Positions 51,459 to 58,242 of a DNA stretch of 64,000 bases are shown one piece after another; position 1 is the first letter of the stretch, and each line of letters opens with the position of its first letter. Source of the stretch: Azoarcus sp. GTDB taxonomy: Bacteria > Pseudomonadota > Gammaproteobacteria > Burkholderiales > Rhodocyclaceae. The translations under genes were made by a program, and so were the position numbers. A model generated the notes under the pieces. It saw nothing but the letters and a program-made list of their open reading frames with translations. It made no database searches and was not told the origin of the DNA. The DNA lies in contig DYFV01000014.1 in NCBI GenBank assembly GCA_020725025.1, positions 1 through 64,000 of the forward strand, read 5' to 3'.

Positions 51459-51761
51459 ATGAACAGTCACAACCGGAAGCTGCTTACCATCGTCACCGAA
51501 TCCGTTCTCGAGAACGTGCTCGTCAAGGACGTCGAGCGCCTGGGCGTTCACGGCTACACGGTGAGCGATGCGCGGGGCAAGGGTAGTCGAGGGGTGCGCA
51601 GTTCCGCCTGGGATGCCACCAGCAATATCCGGGTCGAGATCCTGTGCGACGAAAGGACCGCCAGCGCGGTTGCGGCGCACCTGCAGGCGCACTACTACGC
51701 CGACTACGCGATGATTCTGTTCATGACCGACGTCACGGTGCTGCGGCCGGAGAAGTTCTGA
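51459..51761 (+). CDS. PII-like protein, SbtB-type partner of SbtA
   Basis: A 100-aa protein with ferredoxin-like PII pattern: LLTIVTESVLENVLVKDVERLGVHGYTVSDARGKGSRG (beta1-alpha1-beta2 and T-loop), RVEILCDERTASAVAAHLQAHYY, and a final strand ending RPEKF. A GGAGG ribosome binding site precedes ATG at 51459. Cyanobacterial SbtB binds adenyl nucleotides and inhibits SbtA. This one ends before the C-terminal CGPxGC loop found in many SbtB proteins, so redox control through that loop is absent. Pairing with sbtA, four bases upstream, supports the assignment. Confidence 0.8.
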   Translation: MNSHNRKLLTIVTESVLENVLVKDVERLGVHGYTVSDARGKGSRGVRSSAWDATSNIRVEILCDERTASAVAAHLQAHYYADYAMILFMTDVTVLRPEKF

Positions 51762-51842
51762 TCCCTGCGCGGCCGGTCAGCCGACGACGAACTGTGCTTC
51801 CATACAGCTTGTCCAACCGCGGACAGGCCACAGGAGGCGACG

Positions 51843-52076
51843 ATGGACAAGCACATCCAGGACGAGGCCCGGAACAGCAACATGGTCAAGAGTCCGGACG
51901 ACTGGACCACGGGCGACGAGCCGATGACCGGGGCCCAGAAGTCCTACCTCAAGACCCTCTCCGAGGAAGCCGGAGAGCCCATGGACGAAAAACTCACCAA
52001 GGCCGAGGCGTCGAAGAAGATCGACGAGCTGCAGCAGAAGACCGGCAGAGGCGTCAAGGAAGGGGGCGGGCACTAG
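51843..52076 (+). CDS. DUF3072 domain-containing small protein
   Basis: A 77-aa acidic soluble protein. The core EPMTGAQKSYLKTLSEEAG and LTKAEASKKIDELQQKTG match the DUF3072 family, whose function is unknown. AGGAGG precedes ATG at 51843. An upstream stretch of 81 bp separates it from the PII-like gene, so it may have its own promoter. Two tandem hairpins follow its stop. Confidence 0.85.
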   Translation: MDKHIQDEARNSNMVKSPDDWTTGDEPMTGAQKSYLKTLSEEAGEPMDEKLTKAEASKKIDELQQKTGRGVKEGGGH

Positions 52077-52388
52077 GTCCGCCAGCCAGGTTCGCCTGGC
52101 TCGACGAACATCGTCGAGATCCTCGCCGAGCGACGCAGCGCCGAAGCCCGGAAGCGGGGCGGGCTCGCCCACCTCCAGATGCGGCACCGGATCGCGCTGC
52201 TCCTCATCCGGTCGAGCGCGCTGCGGCGGCCGTGATCTGCATCATGGAGAGCGGGTACAGACGCCTCCATGCGCCGTGGCTATAGTTCAATTGGGTACCG
52301 CGCCGAATGCGTGCGCGGCGTCATCGCGTCCGGCGAGGTCCGGCCGCCGCAGGCCGGGTGCCGGAACCGGATGCGGAGGAGGGGCATC
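52077..52388. other. Intergenic region with tandem hairpins
   Basis: 312 bp without a recognisable gene. Directly after the DUF3072 stop are two adjacent perfect hairpins: AGCCAGG-TTCG-CCTGGCT (52084-52101) and TCGACGA-ACA-TCGTCGA (52101-52117), without a T-run but likely to end or stabilise that message. Around 52276-52297 a stretch GTGGCTATAGTTCAATTGG resembles the 5' part of a tRNA but has no matching 3' half. Confidence 0.5.
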
Positions 52389-52649
52389 ATGCTTAGCATC
52401 CAGGACTGCATCGAGCTGTCCGACCTGAGCGAGGAAGAGATCCTCGCCATCGCCGAACACGAGCACATTCCCGAGATGGTGGCGATCGAGCTGGGCAGTT
52501 ATCTCGTTCATACCGCCGAGGGCGAGAAGCGAATCAAGGCCATGATCGTCGACGACATCGACGCGGCCCGCGCCCGCGGCGACCTGAAGCGGGTGGCCTC
52601 GCTCAAGCTGGTACTGCGCCACTACCTCGAGCACCACGTCTGCAAGTGA
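52389..52649 (+). CDS. Conserved small hypothetical protein
   Basis: An 86-aa soluble protein starting MLSIQDCIELSDLSEEEILAI, predicted to be mostly alpha-helical, with AIAEHEHIPEMVAIELG and LKLVLRHYLEHHV. Similar short proteins occur widely in beta- and gammaproteobacteria, but I know of no assigned function. GGAGGAGGGG precedes ATG at 52389; an in-frame upstream extension is unlikely. It ends four bases before the stop of the convergent transpeptidase gene. Confidence 0.7.
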   Translation: MLSIQDCIELSDLSEEEILAIAEHEHIPEMVAIELGSYLVHTAEGEKRIKAMIVDDIDAARARGDLKRVASLKLVLRHYLEHHVCK

Positions 52650-52653
52650 GGGG

Positions 52654-54306
52654 TCAGGGGCGAGGCGCCGCCAGAGCCTCGAGGAGCGGGCCGTCGCGCC
52701 CGTAGATGTCGCGCTTGAAGGCGATGCGGCCATCCGGGAGCGCGTCGGCCGTCCAGTACAGGATGAGGATGGGCACGGGGCGCTCGAGGCCGACATCGAC
52801 GGTGCGCCCGGAATCGATCCGCGCCTCGATGGCTGCCCGGTTCCAGCGCCCCGGGTCGTCGAAGAGCAGCTCGACGAGCTCGAGCGGATTCTCGACCCGG
52901 ATGCAGCCGGAGCTCACCGCGCGCCGATCGCGCTCGAAGAGCCGCTTGTTGGGCGTGTCGTGGAGGTAGACCGCGTACCGGTTCGGGAAGCGGATGGCGA
53001 CCCGGCCGAGCGGGTTGGCGGGGCCGGCGTCCTGGCGCAGCAGCACGTCGCCGGGCGGCTCTTCCCAGTCGATCCAGTAGGGATCGAGCTCTTCGCCGCC
53101 GGACTGGACGACACGGATCTGGTTGCGCTCGAGGTAGCCGAGATCCTCGCGGACCTTGGGCAGCACGTCCTCGCGCAGGATGGTGGGCGGAATGGTCCAG
53201 GTGGGGTTGAAGGTGAAATAGGTGATCTGCGAGCGCAGCATGGGCGTGGAGCGGTAGGGCAGGCCGACCTGCACGCGCGAGTTCCACACGGGCTTCGACT
53301 CTCGGAAGTAGGTGATGCGGTAGCCGGCGATGTCGACCAGGACGAAGTCGGCTGGAAGGTCGCGAAGCAGCCAGCGTGCGCGCTCGAGGTTCGCACGCAG
53401 CTGTTCGATGCGCGCCTCGACCGGCTCGTTCAGGGCGGCCAGGGTGGCGGGACCGACGACGCCGTCGGCCGCCAGGTGCTGCTCGCGCTGGAACTGCCGC
53501 ACGGCGTGCGCGAGGGTGTCGTCGTAGCGCTCGCCCGCGCCCGCCGGGACGGCGGGAATACCGGCTTGCGCCAGGCGGGTGCGCAGGGCGAGCACCCGCG
53601 TGTCGCTCGTGCCCGGCTGGAGCGCCGGGCCGGGCGGAACCTTGGTCCAGCCGCCGGCCGCGGCGATGGCGCGAAGCTCCCGCAGGCCGTTACGCAGGCT
53701 GCGGTAGGCCCGATGGTTCGGACGGGCGCGCTCGATGAGCGCCGCGACCTCCCCGTCGAGCGCCGCGGCGTGAATCGCCGCGAGCCACTCGTCGGAGGCG
53801 GTCGGGCGGTTCGCGATGCGCCAGTCGGGCCGCTCCCGCTCGGAGTCCAGCTTGCCGCTGTGCACATGCGCGATCGCCTCCATCAGCATTCGGGTGGCGA
53901 GGATGTCGAGCTGCACCCGCGCCTCGGAGTCCTTGGCGGCCGCCCGTAGCCGCGGCAGGGTGTCGGCGAGATAGTCCGCCGGCCGCAGGCCGTCCCCGCT
54001 CACGCTCGCCAGGGCGGCGACGAGCGCGTCGAAGCGGGCCGGGCGATCCCACGCCGGCGCATAGCCGCGCTGGGCATAGAACCGCGCCACGACTTCTCCG
54101 GGCAGGAAACGGCTGCCGTCCGGCAGCGTCAGCGCGCCGTCCGTCGCCTGCTCGAGCTGCGCGCGCACCAGGGGTGCGAGCGGGTGGGACGCCGAAACGC
54201 CCGTCGCACCGATTTCTGGCGCCGGCAGCACCAGCACGAACAGCATCACCAGCAGGATTCGCAGTCTCGCCAAGGCGGTTCTCTCCAGCCGCCACGCTGC
54301 TACCAT
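52654..54306 (-). CDS. L,D-transpeptidase, YcbB/LdtD-like, with peptidoglycan-binding domain
   Basis: A 550-aa periplasmic protein. An N-terminal signal/anchor (RILLVMLFVLVLPAPEIGA) is followed by an LdtD-type scaffold domain (about 45-240), a PG_binding_1 repeat (AVRQFQREQHLAADGVVGPATLAALN, about 290-315) and a YkuD catalytic domain (VLVDIAGYRITYFRE onward). The catalytic motif HDTPNKRLFERDRRAVSSGC holds the His and the Cys of HxxxxxxxxxxxSxGC. It would form 3-3 cross-links in peptidoglycan. ATG at 54306 is the first. It is divergent from a second transpeptidase gene of another subfamily. Confidence 0.9.
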   Translation of the reverse strand: MVAAWRLERTALARLRILLVMLFVLVLPAPEIGATGVSASHPLAPLVRAQLEQATDGALTLPDGSRFLPGEVVARFYAQRGYAPAWDRPARFDALVAALASVSGDGLRPADYLADTLPRLRAAAKDSEARVQLDILATRMLMEAIAHVHSGKLDSERERPDWRIANRPTASDEWLAAIHAAALDGEVAALIERARPNHRAYRSLRNGLRELRAIAAAGGWTKVPPGPALQPGTSDTRVLALRTRLAQAGIPAVPAGAGERYDDTLAHAVRQFQREQHLAADGVVGPATLAALNEPVEARIEQLRANLERARWLLRDLPADFVLVDIAGYRITYFRESKPVWNSRVQVGLPYRSTPMLRSQITYFTFNPTWTIPPTILREDVLPKVREDLGYLERNQIRVVQSGGEELDPYWIDWEEPPGDVLLRQDAGPANPLGRVAIRFPNRYAVYLHDTPNKRLFERDRRAVSSGCIRVENPLELVELLFDDPGRWNRAAIEARIDSGRTVDVGLERPVPILILYWTADALPDGRIAFKRDIYGRDGPLLEALAAPRP

Positions 54307-54445
54307 AAGACCTCCGTCGGGTCACCCGCGCAGCGTGCAAGCAGGGTGCCCGGCGTTTCCGCGGTGGCTCCAGGGTCGCCAATAATCAAGAACGACTCCG
54401 CCGCCGCGCGAGCGCGCGTCCGGGTCGTCACGACATGCCCGGACG

Positions 54446-55150
54446 ATGATTGCATTCATGCGACGGTGGTTCCTCGCAGGGGGGCTCCTTGCGGCGTGCG
54501 CGACCGCCGCTTCGGCCGCAGCCGCCCTCCCGACGCCCCTGTTCCACGCGCTGGCCTCAGAGGCGCCGGCGCTCGACCCGAAAGTGCTGCGACTCGCGGT
54601 GTCCGCCGTAGAGTGTGCCGCCGCCTCCGGCGAGGCACCAGCCCGCCGCCTCGCCGTCATCGACTATTCGTTGCCGTCCTCCCGGCCAAGGCTGTGGGTG
54701 TTCGACCTGGAGCAGCGCCGCCTGGTCTTCGAGGAGCTCGTTGCCCACGGACGGAAATCCGGCGGGCTCATCGCCACTCGCTTCTCCAACATCCCCGACA
54801 GCCACCAGTCGAGCATCGGCCTGTTTCGCACCGACGAGGCCTATGTCGGCCGCAACGGCTACTCCTTGCGTCTCGACGGTCTCGAGCCGGGCATCAACGA
54901 CCGCGCCCGGGAAAGGGCGATCGTCATGCACGGCGCCCCCTACGTCGACTCGGACTGGATTTCCCGCCACGGCTACCTCGGGCGCAGCCACGGCTGCCCG
55001 GCAGTACGTTCGGACGTCGCTCGCGAAATCATAGACATCCTGAAGGGTGGGCAGTTCGTTTTCTCCTACTATCCGGACCGCGACTGGCTGGCCGGATCGG
55101 CCTATCTCAACTGCTCGGCGCCCGTCGTGGCGCTCGCCGGCCGGGACTGA
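54446..55150 (+). CDS. YkuD_2-family murein L,D-transpeptidase catalytic domain protein
   Basis: A 234-aa exported protein. The signal peptide (about 1-26) ends AASAAAALP. The YkuD_2 domain contains LAVIDYSLPSSRPRLWVFDL, the His motif IVMHGAPYVDS and the Cys motif GRSHGCPAVRSDVAREI. The family is related to L,D-transpeptidases but its biological role is poorly known. ATG at 54446 or 54458 are both possible. It lies 139 bp from, and divergent to, the YcbB-like gene. The amyloid-like locus begins 350 bp downstream. Confidence 0.85.
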   Translation: MIAFMRRWFLAGGLLAACATAASAAAALPTPLFHALASEAPALDPKVLRLAVSAVECAAASGEAPARRLAVIDYSLPSSRPRLWVFDLEQRRLVFEELVAHGRKSGGLIATRFSNIPDSHQSSIGLFRTDEAYVGRNGYSLRLDGLEPGINDRARERAIVMHGAPYVDSDWISRHGYLGRSHGCPAVRSDVAREIIDILKGGQFVFSYYPDRDWLAGSAYLNCSAPVVALAGRD

Positions 55151-55165
55151 GACGCCCCCGGTGCC

Positions 55166-55181
55166 GTCCGGTTTTCCGGAC
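55166..55181 (+). terminator. Short hairpin after the YkuD_2 gene
   Basis: GTCCGG-TTTT-CCGGAC, perfect 6-bp stem, 16 bp after the stop of the transpeptidase gene. It has no strong T-run, so it is a weak terminator candidate. Confidence 0.4.
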
Positions 55182-55200
55182 GCATCCTGTCCTGGGGCAT

Positions 55201-55224
55201 GGCTGTTTCAGATCTGAAACAGCC
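55201..55224. promoter_or_regulatory. 24-bp perfect palindrome, putative upstream activator site
   Basis: A perfect inverted repeat with the half-site GGCTGTTTCAGA centred at 55212/55213, about 210 bp upstream of the sigma-54 -24 element. It has the form of an enhancer site for a Fis-type sigma-54 activator. A degenerate half-site (GATCTGAAC) recurs at 55326-55334. The VpsR-like activator encoded at 60667-61998 is the natural candidate binder; this is inference. Confidence 0.65.
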
Positions 55225-55343
55225 CGGTCCGTATCCGCCGATCGGCCGGGATCGCCCTCGCCATGGGAGTTCCCGCGGGATGAAGCGGCGTCCGCCGGCG
55301 GCAGGACGCACGCGGCGCTGTAAAGGATCTGAACAAGCTCCGA

Positions 55344-55371
55344 CCCTGGGCCGGGCCCGCCTGGCCCAGGG
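55344..55371. other. 9-bp hairpin between the palindrome and the sigma-54 promoter
   Basis: CCCTGGGCC (55344-55352) / GGCCCAGGG (55363-55371) with a 10-nt loop. It could terminate read-through transcription from upstream or shape the intervening DNA. No T-run follows. Confidence 0.4.
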
Positions 55372-55421
55372 CGCCGTCCGAATCCTTTCCCCTTCAAAGG
55401 TTTGCCGCGAGCGCCTCGTCG

Positions 55422-55436
55422 TGGCACAGGTCTTGC
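55422..55436 (+). promoter_or_regulatory. Sigma-54 (RpoN) promoter
   Basis: TGGCAC-AGGTC-TTGC: GG (55423-55424) and GC (55435-55436) are separated by exactly ten bases, as required for the -24/-12 elements. Transcription would start near 55448, giving a leader of about 50 nt before ATG at 55498. It precedes the amyloid-like operon, whose locus also encodes a sigma-54 activator. Confidence 0.75.
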
Positions 55437-55497
55437 CGTCCTGCACCGCACCGGGCGCGGCAGCGGGCCGCGCTACGGCTCTTGAAGGGGAAATGCG

Positions 55498-57087
55498 ATG
55501 AGAAAAACCTTGATTTCCAGCGCCATTGCCCTGGCCTTCGGTCTTGCCGGCCAGGTTTGGGCGAACCCGACCAACAACGTGAACGACGTGGGCGGCGACA
55601 ACAGCCAGAGCGCGACCGCTAACTCGACCATGGGCGGTGACGGCAGCCCGCAGGCCAACGAGTTCTCGAGCGCAACGCTGGACGCCTCCGACAACTCGTT
55701 TACCGACAACTCGGCCACCGACAACTCCAACAACTCGGACAACTCGTTCACCGACAATTCGGCGACCGACAACTCCAACAACTCGGACAACTCGTTCACG
55801 GACAATTCGGCGACCGACAACTCCGACCACTCGGACAACTCGTTTACCGACAACTCCGATAACTCCGACAACTCCGACAACTCCTTCACCGACAACTCCG
55901 ACAACTCGGATCAGGCCAACGACAAGAGTGTCGGCGACAACCGCGAAAACGCCGGTGCAGTCGCCGCCGACGGCACGGGCACTGCGGCCGCCAACAACGG
56001 CTCTACCGCCACCACCAGCTTCTCCGATGCGTTCAACAGCACCACGGTCGTCAACTCGACCGAGCTGAACGGCAGCGTGAGCGGCGTCTCCGTGCAGAAC
56101 CTCGGCAACCTCGTGACCAACAACGGCAACGCCAACGGTGGTAACGGCGGTGACGGGATCGGCGGCGTAGGCGGTGACGCCTTCGGCGGAAATGCCGACG
56201 GCACCGGCGGAATGGGCGGCAACGCGAACGGCGCCGACGGTGGCAACGGCGGCAACGGCGGCACGAACGCCACCGGAGCCGTTGCGTCGGGTAACGCGAA
56301 CGGCGCCAACGGCGGCCAAGGCGGCGACGCGGCCGGCGCGAACGGCGGCAACGGCGGCGACGCCTTCGGCAGCGTGGCCACATCCGGTAACGCGTCCGGT
56401 GCGGATGGCAGCTTTGGCGGCGATGCCGACACCGCGACCTCCGATGGCGGAGCGGCCCAGGCCCAGGGCGGCGACACCGTCGCGACCAACAACGCGAACG
56501 GCGGCGATTCCGCCGCGACGCCGGACACCCAGCCGAACAGCGCTACGTCCAGCAGCGACGCCACCGCCGGCGATGCCAACGCCACCGGGGTGGCGAGCAC
56601 CGCGGCGGGCGGCAATGGTGGTACCTCCACCAACACCGCCGGCGACGGCGGCGCGGGCGGCACCGCGACCAGCGGCACCGCCACCAGCGGTGACGCGACC
56701 GGTGCCGACGGCGGTATGGCGAGCAACACCGCCGGGAATGCCGGTGATGGCGGCCCGGCCACGAGCGGTGCGGCCACCAGCGGCGATGCGACCGGCGCCG
56801 ACGGCGGCATGGGCGGTGCCGGCGGCACCAACACCGCGGGCAACGGTGGCGACGGTGGCGGCAACACCGGCGGCACGGCCGCGGCGGGCAACGGCGAAGC
56901 CGGCAACGGCGGTGCCGGCGGGGCTGGCGGGACGGTCACCGTCAGCGGCGGCGAGTTCAACATGTCGAACACCATCAGCGGCAGCTTCACGAATGGTGCC
57001 GGCATCATCATCAACGCCCAGAACACCGGTATCGGTGCCCTGGTCCAGCAAAGCGCCAACGTGCAGTCGAACCTGACCGTCAGGTAA
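55498..57087 (+). CDS. Secreted low-complexity repeat protein, candidate Fap-like amyloid subunit
   Basis: A 529-aa protein. Signal peptide 1-22 (ends GQVWA). Residues 65-140 are near-perfect 16-aa repeats of DNSFTDNSATDNSNNS type. After a spacer with SGVSVQNLGNLVTNN, residues of about 205-480 are glycine-, asparagine- and alanine-rich (GGNGGDGIGG, TSGDATGADGGM repeated). The last about 45 residues (NMSNTISGSF, then GIIINAQNTGIGALVQQSANVQ) resemble amyloid-strand motifs. There is no Cys or Tyr, the only Trp is in the signal peptide, and basic residues are very few. First gene of the sigma-54 operon with a C39 peptidase. I infer an extracellular fibre or matrix protein. A ribosome binding site AAGGGGA precedes ATG. 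Confidence 0.75.
   Translation: MRKTLISSAIALAFGLAGQVWANPTNNVNDVGGDNSQSATANSTMGGDGSPQANEFSSATLDASDNSFTDNSATDNSNNSDNSFTDNSATDNSNNSDNSFTDNSATDNSDHSDNSFTDNSDNSDNSDNSFTDNSDNSDQANDKSVGDNRENAGAVAADGTGTAAANNGSTATTSFSDAFNSTTVVNSTELNGSVSGVSVQNLGNLVTNNGNANGGNGGDGIGGVGGDAFGGNADGTGGMGGNANGADGGNGGNGGTNATGAVASGNANGANGGQGGDAAGANGGNGGDAFGSVATSGNASGADGSFGGDADTATSDGGAAQAQGGDTVATNNANGGDSAATPDTQPNSATSSSDATAGDANATGVASTAAGGNGGTSTNTAGDGGAGGTATSGTATSGDATGADGGMASNTAGNAGDGGPATSGAATSGDATGADGGMGGAGGTNTAGNGGDGGGNTGGTAAAGNGEAGNGGAGGAGGTVTVSGGEFNMSNTISGSFTNGAGIIINAQNTGIGALVQQSANVQSNLTVR
55690..55917 (+). repeat. 48-bp coding tandem repeats
   Basis: About five in-frame units encoding DNSFTDNSATDNSNNS and shorter variants (DNSFTDNSDNSDNS). 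The second and third units are almost identical at the DNA level, which suggests recent expansion by slippage or recombination and possible length variation between strains. The repeats lie within the open frame of the secreted protein and keep it in phase. Confidence 0.9.
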
Positions 57088-57154
57088 GCGTCTGCGCGGC
57101 ATGCCGGCGGAGTCGCAGCCGCCGGCATGCCGTCTTTGTGCGAGGAGTCGGACC

Positions 57155-57541
57155 ATGAAACAACAACTGTCCTTGCTGACCCTGGGGGTGGCGCTCGGCG
57201 TGCTTTGCGGGGCGTCGGGCACGGTACAGGCGGAAGAAGGCATTCTGCTGCGGGGCGAGTCGGACGCGTTCGAAGCGCAGCCGGCCGACACGTGGTGGCG
57301 CGACGGAGTCGTCGACGAGCAGGCGCTCGCCGACCATCGCGGCGGATCGGATCTGGAGCTCAACGAGATCCGGGCGGTCGGCACCGTCAGCGAAGTGGCC
57401 GCCTCCGATCTGGTGACGGGGCACAACGTCATTACGGAAGGTGCGCTGTCCGGCGCCACGGGCGTTCCGATGATCATCCAGAACAGCGGAAACGGCGTCC
57501 TCATACAGAACGCCGTGATCCTCAACGTGGACGTCCACTGA
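57155..57541 (+). CDS. Small secreted protein of the Fap-like operon
   Basis: A 128-aa exported protein. The signal peptide (about 1-26) ends GTVQAEEG. The C-terminal third reads NVITEGALSGATGVP then MIIQNSGNGVLIQNAVILNV, a pattern shared with the C-terminus of the large repeat protein upstream (INAQNTGIGALVQQSANVQ). It contains WW at about 47-48 and is acidic. A CGAGGAG ribosome binding site precedes ATG at 57155; the stop overlaps the next start (TGATG). Position and motif suggest a nucleator or minor subunit, comparable in role to FapB; it is not recognisably homologous to FapA. Confidence 0.65.
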   Translation: MKQQLSLLTLGVALGVLCGASGTVQAEEGILLRGESDAFEAQPADTWWRDGVVDEQALADHRGGSDLELNEIRAVGTVSEVAASDLVTGHNVITEGALSGATGVPMIIQNSGNGVLIQNAVILNVDVH

Positions 57542-58233
57542 TGCCCGGGCTGCGCGGCGTCCTTACCGGCATCGCCCTCGGCCACGCGCTGCTCGCAGGA
57601 GCGGCCTTGGCCGAGGCTCCCCGGGTGATGGGACCGGGCGGCGCGAGCTACGCCGTCCCGGTCACCACCCTCAAGGGCATGCGCTATTCGGGGACCCTGC
57701 GACAGCAGTACGACTTCTCCTGCGGATCGGCCGCATTGGCCACGCTGCTCACGCATCACTACGGACGCCGGGTCGACGAGGCGCAGGTGTTCCAGCACAT
57801 GTTCGAGCGCGGCGACCAGGCGCGGATCCGGCGGGAGGGCTTCTCCATGCTCGACATGAAGCGCTATCTCGATGCTGCCGGCTTCCGCGCGGAGGGCGTT
57901 CGCGCCTCGCTCGAACAGCTCGCCAAGGCGGACGTGCCGGCGATCGCGCTCATCAAGGAGAACGGCTACGCGCACTTCGTCGTGGTCAAGGGGCTGCGCG
58001 GCGAGCAGGTGCTCATCGGCGATCCGGCCCAGGGCACGCGCGTGCTCGCGCGCGCCGATTTCGAGCGGTTCTGGACCAACCGTATTCTGCTGGTGGTGAG
58101 GGAGAAGATGGAGATCGCACAATTCAATCGCGAGGAGGACTGGCGCGTGCGGCCGCGCGCGCCGATCGCCGATGGACTGCACCGCGGCATGATGGACGTG
58201 CTCCTGCTGCGCCGCGGGCCGATGGACTTCTGA
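57541..58233 (+). CDS. C39-family cysteine peptidase, FapD-like
   Basis: A 230-aa protein with a hydrophobic export signal (about 1-25). The papain-like C39 domain has Gln56 and Cys61 in QYDFSCGSAALATLLTHHYG, His145 in ENGYAHFVVVKGL and Asp161 in LIGDPAQGT, a complete catalytic set. No ABC transporter domain is fused, unlike bacteriocin maturases. Stand-alone periplasmic C39 proteins of this kind include FapD, needed for Fap amyloid secretion. Start/stop overlap with the preceding gene implies coupled translation. Substrates are probably the secreted subunits encoded on either side. Confidence 0.82.
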   Translation: MPGLRGVLTGIALGHALLAGAALAEAPRVMGPGGASYAVPVTTLKGMRYSGTLRQQYDFSCGSAALATLLTHHYGRRVDEAQVFQHMFERGDQARIRREGFSMLDMKRYLDAAGFRAEGVRASLEQLAKADVPAIALIKENGYAHFVVVKGLRGEQVLIGDPAQGTRVLARADFERFWTNRILLVVREKMEIAQFNREEDWRVRPRAPIADGLHRGMMDVLLLRRGPMDF

Positions 58234-58242
58234 GCGAGCGCC

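Noticed and set aside
55473-55904. Minus-strand frame giving ELSELSELSV-type leucine/serine/glutamate repeats
   Set aside because: It is the complement of the DNS-rich coding repeats; its regularity only reflects the sense repeat.
55690-55917. CRISPR-like array of about 48-bp repeats
   Set aside because: The units are directly adjacent without unique spacers, are a multiple of three and encode an in-frame 16-aa repeat inside a secreted protein.
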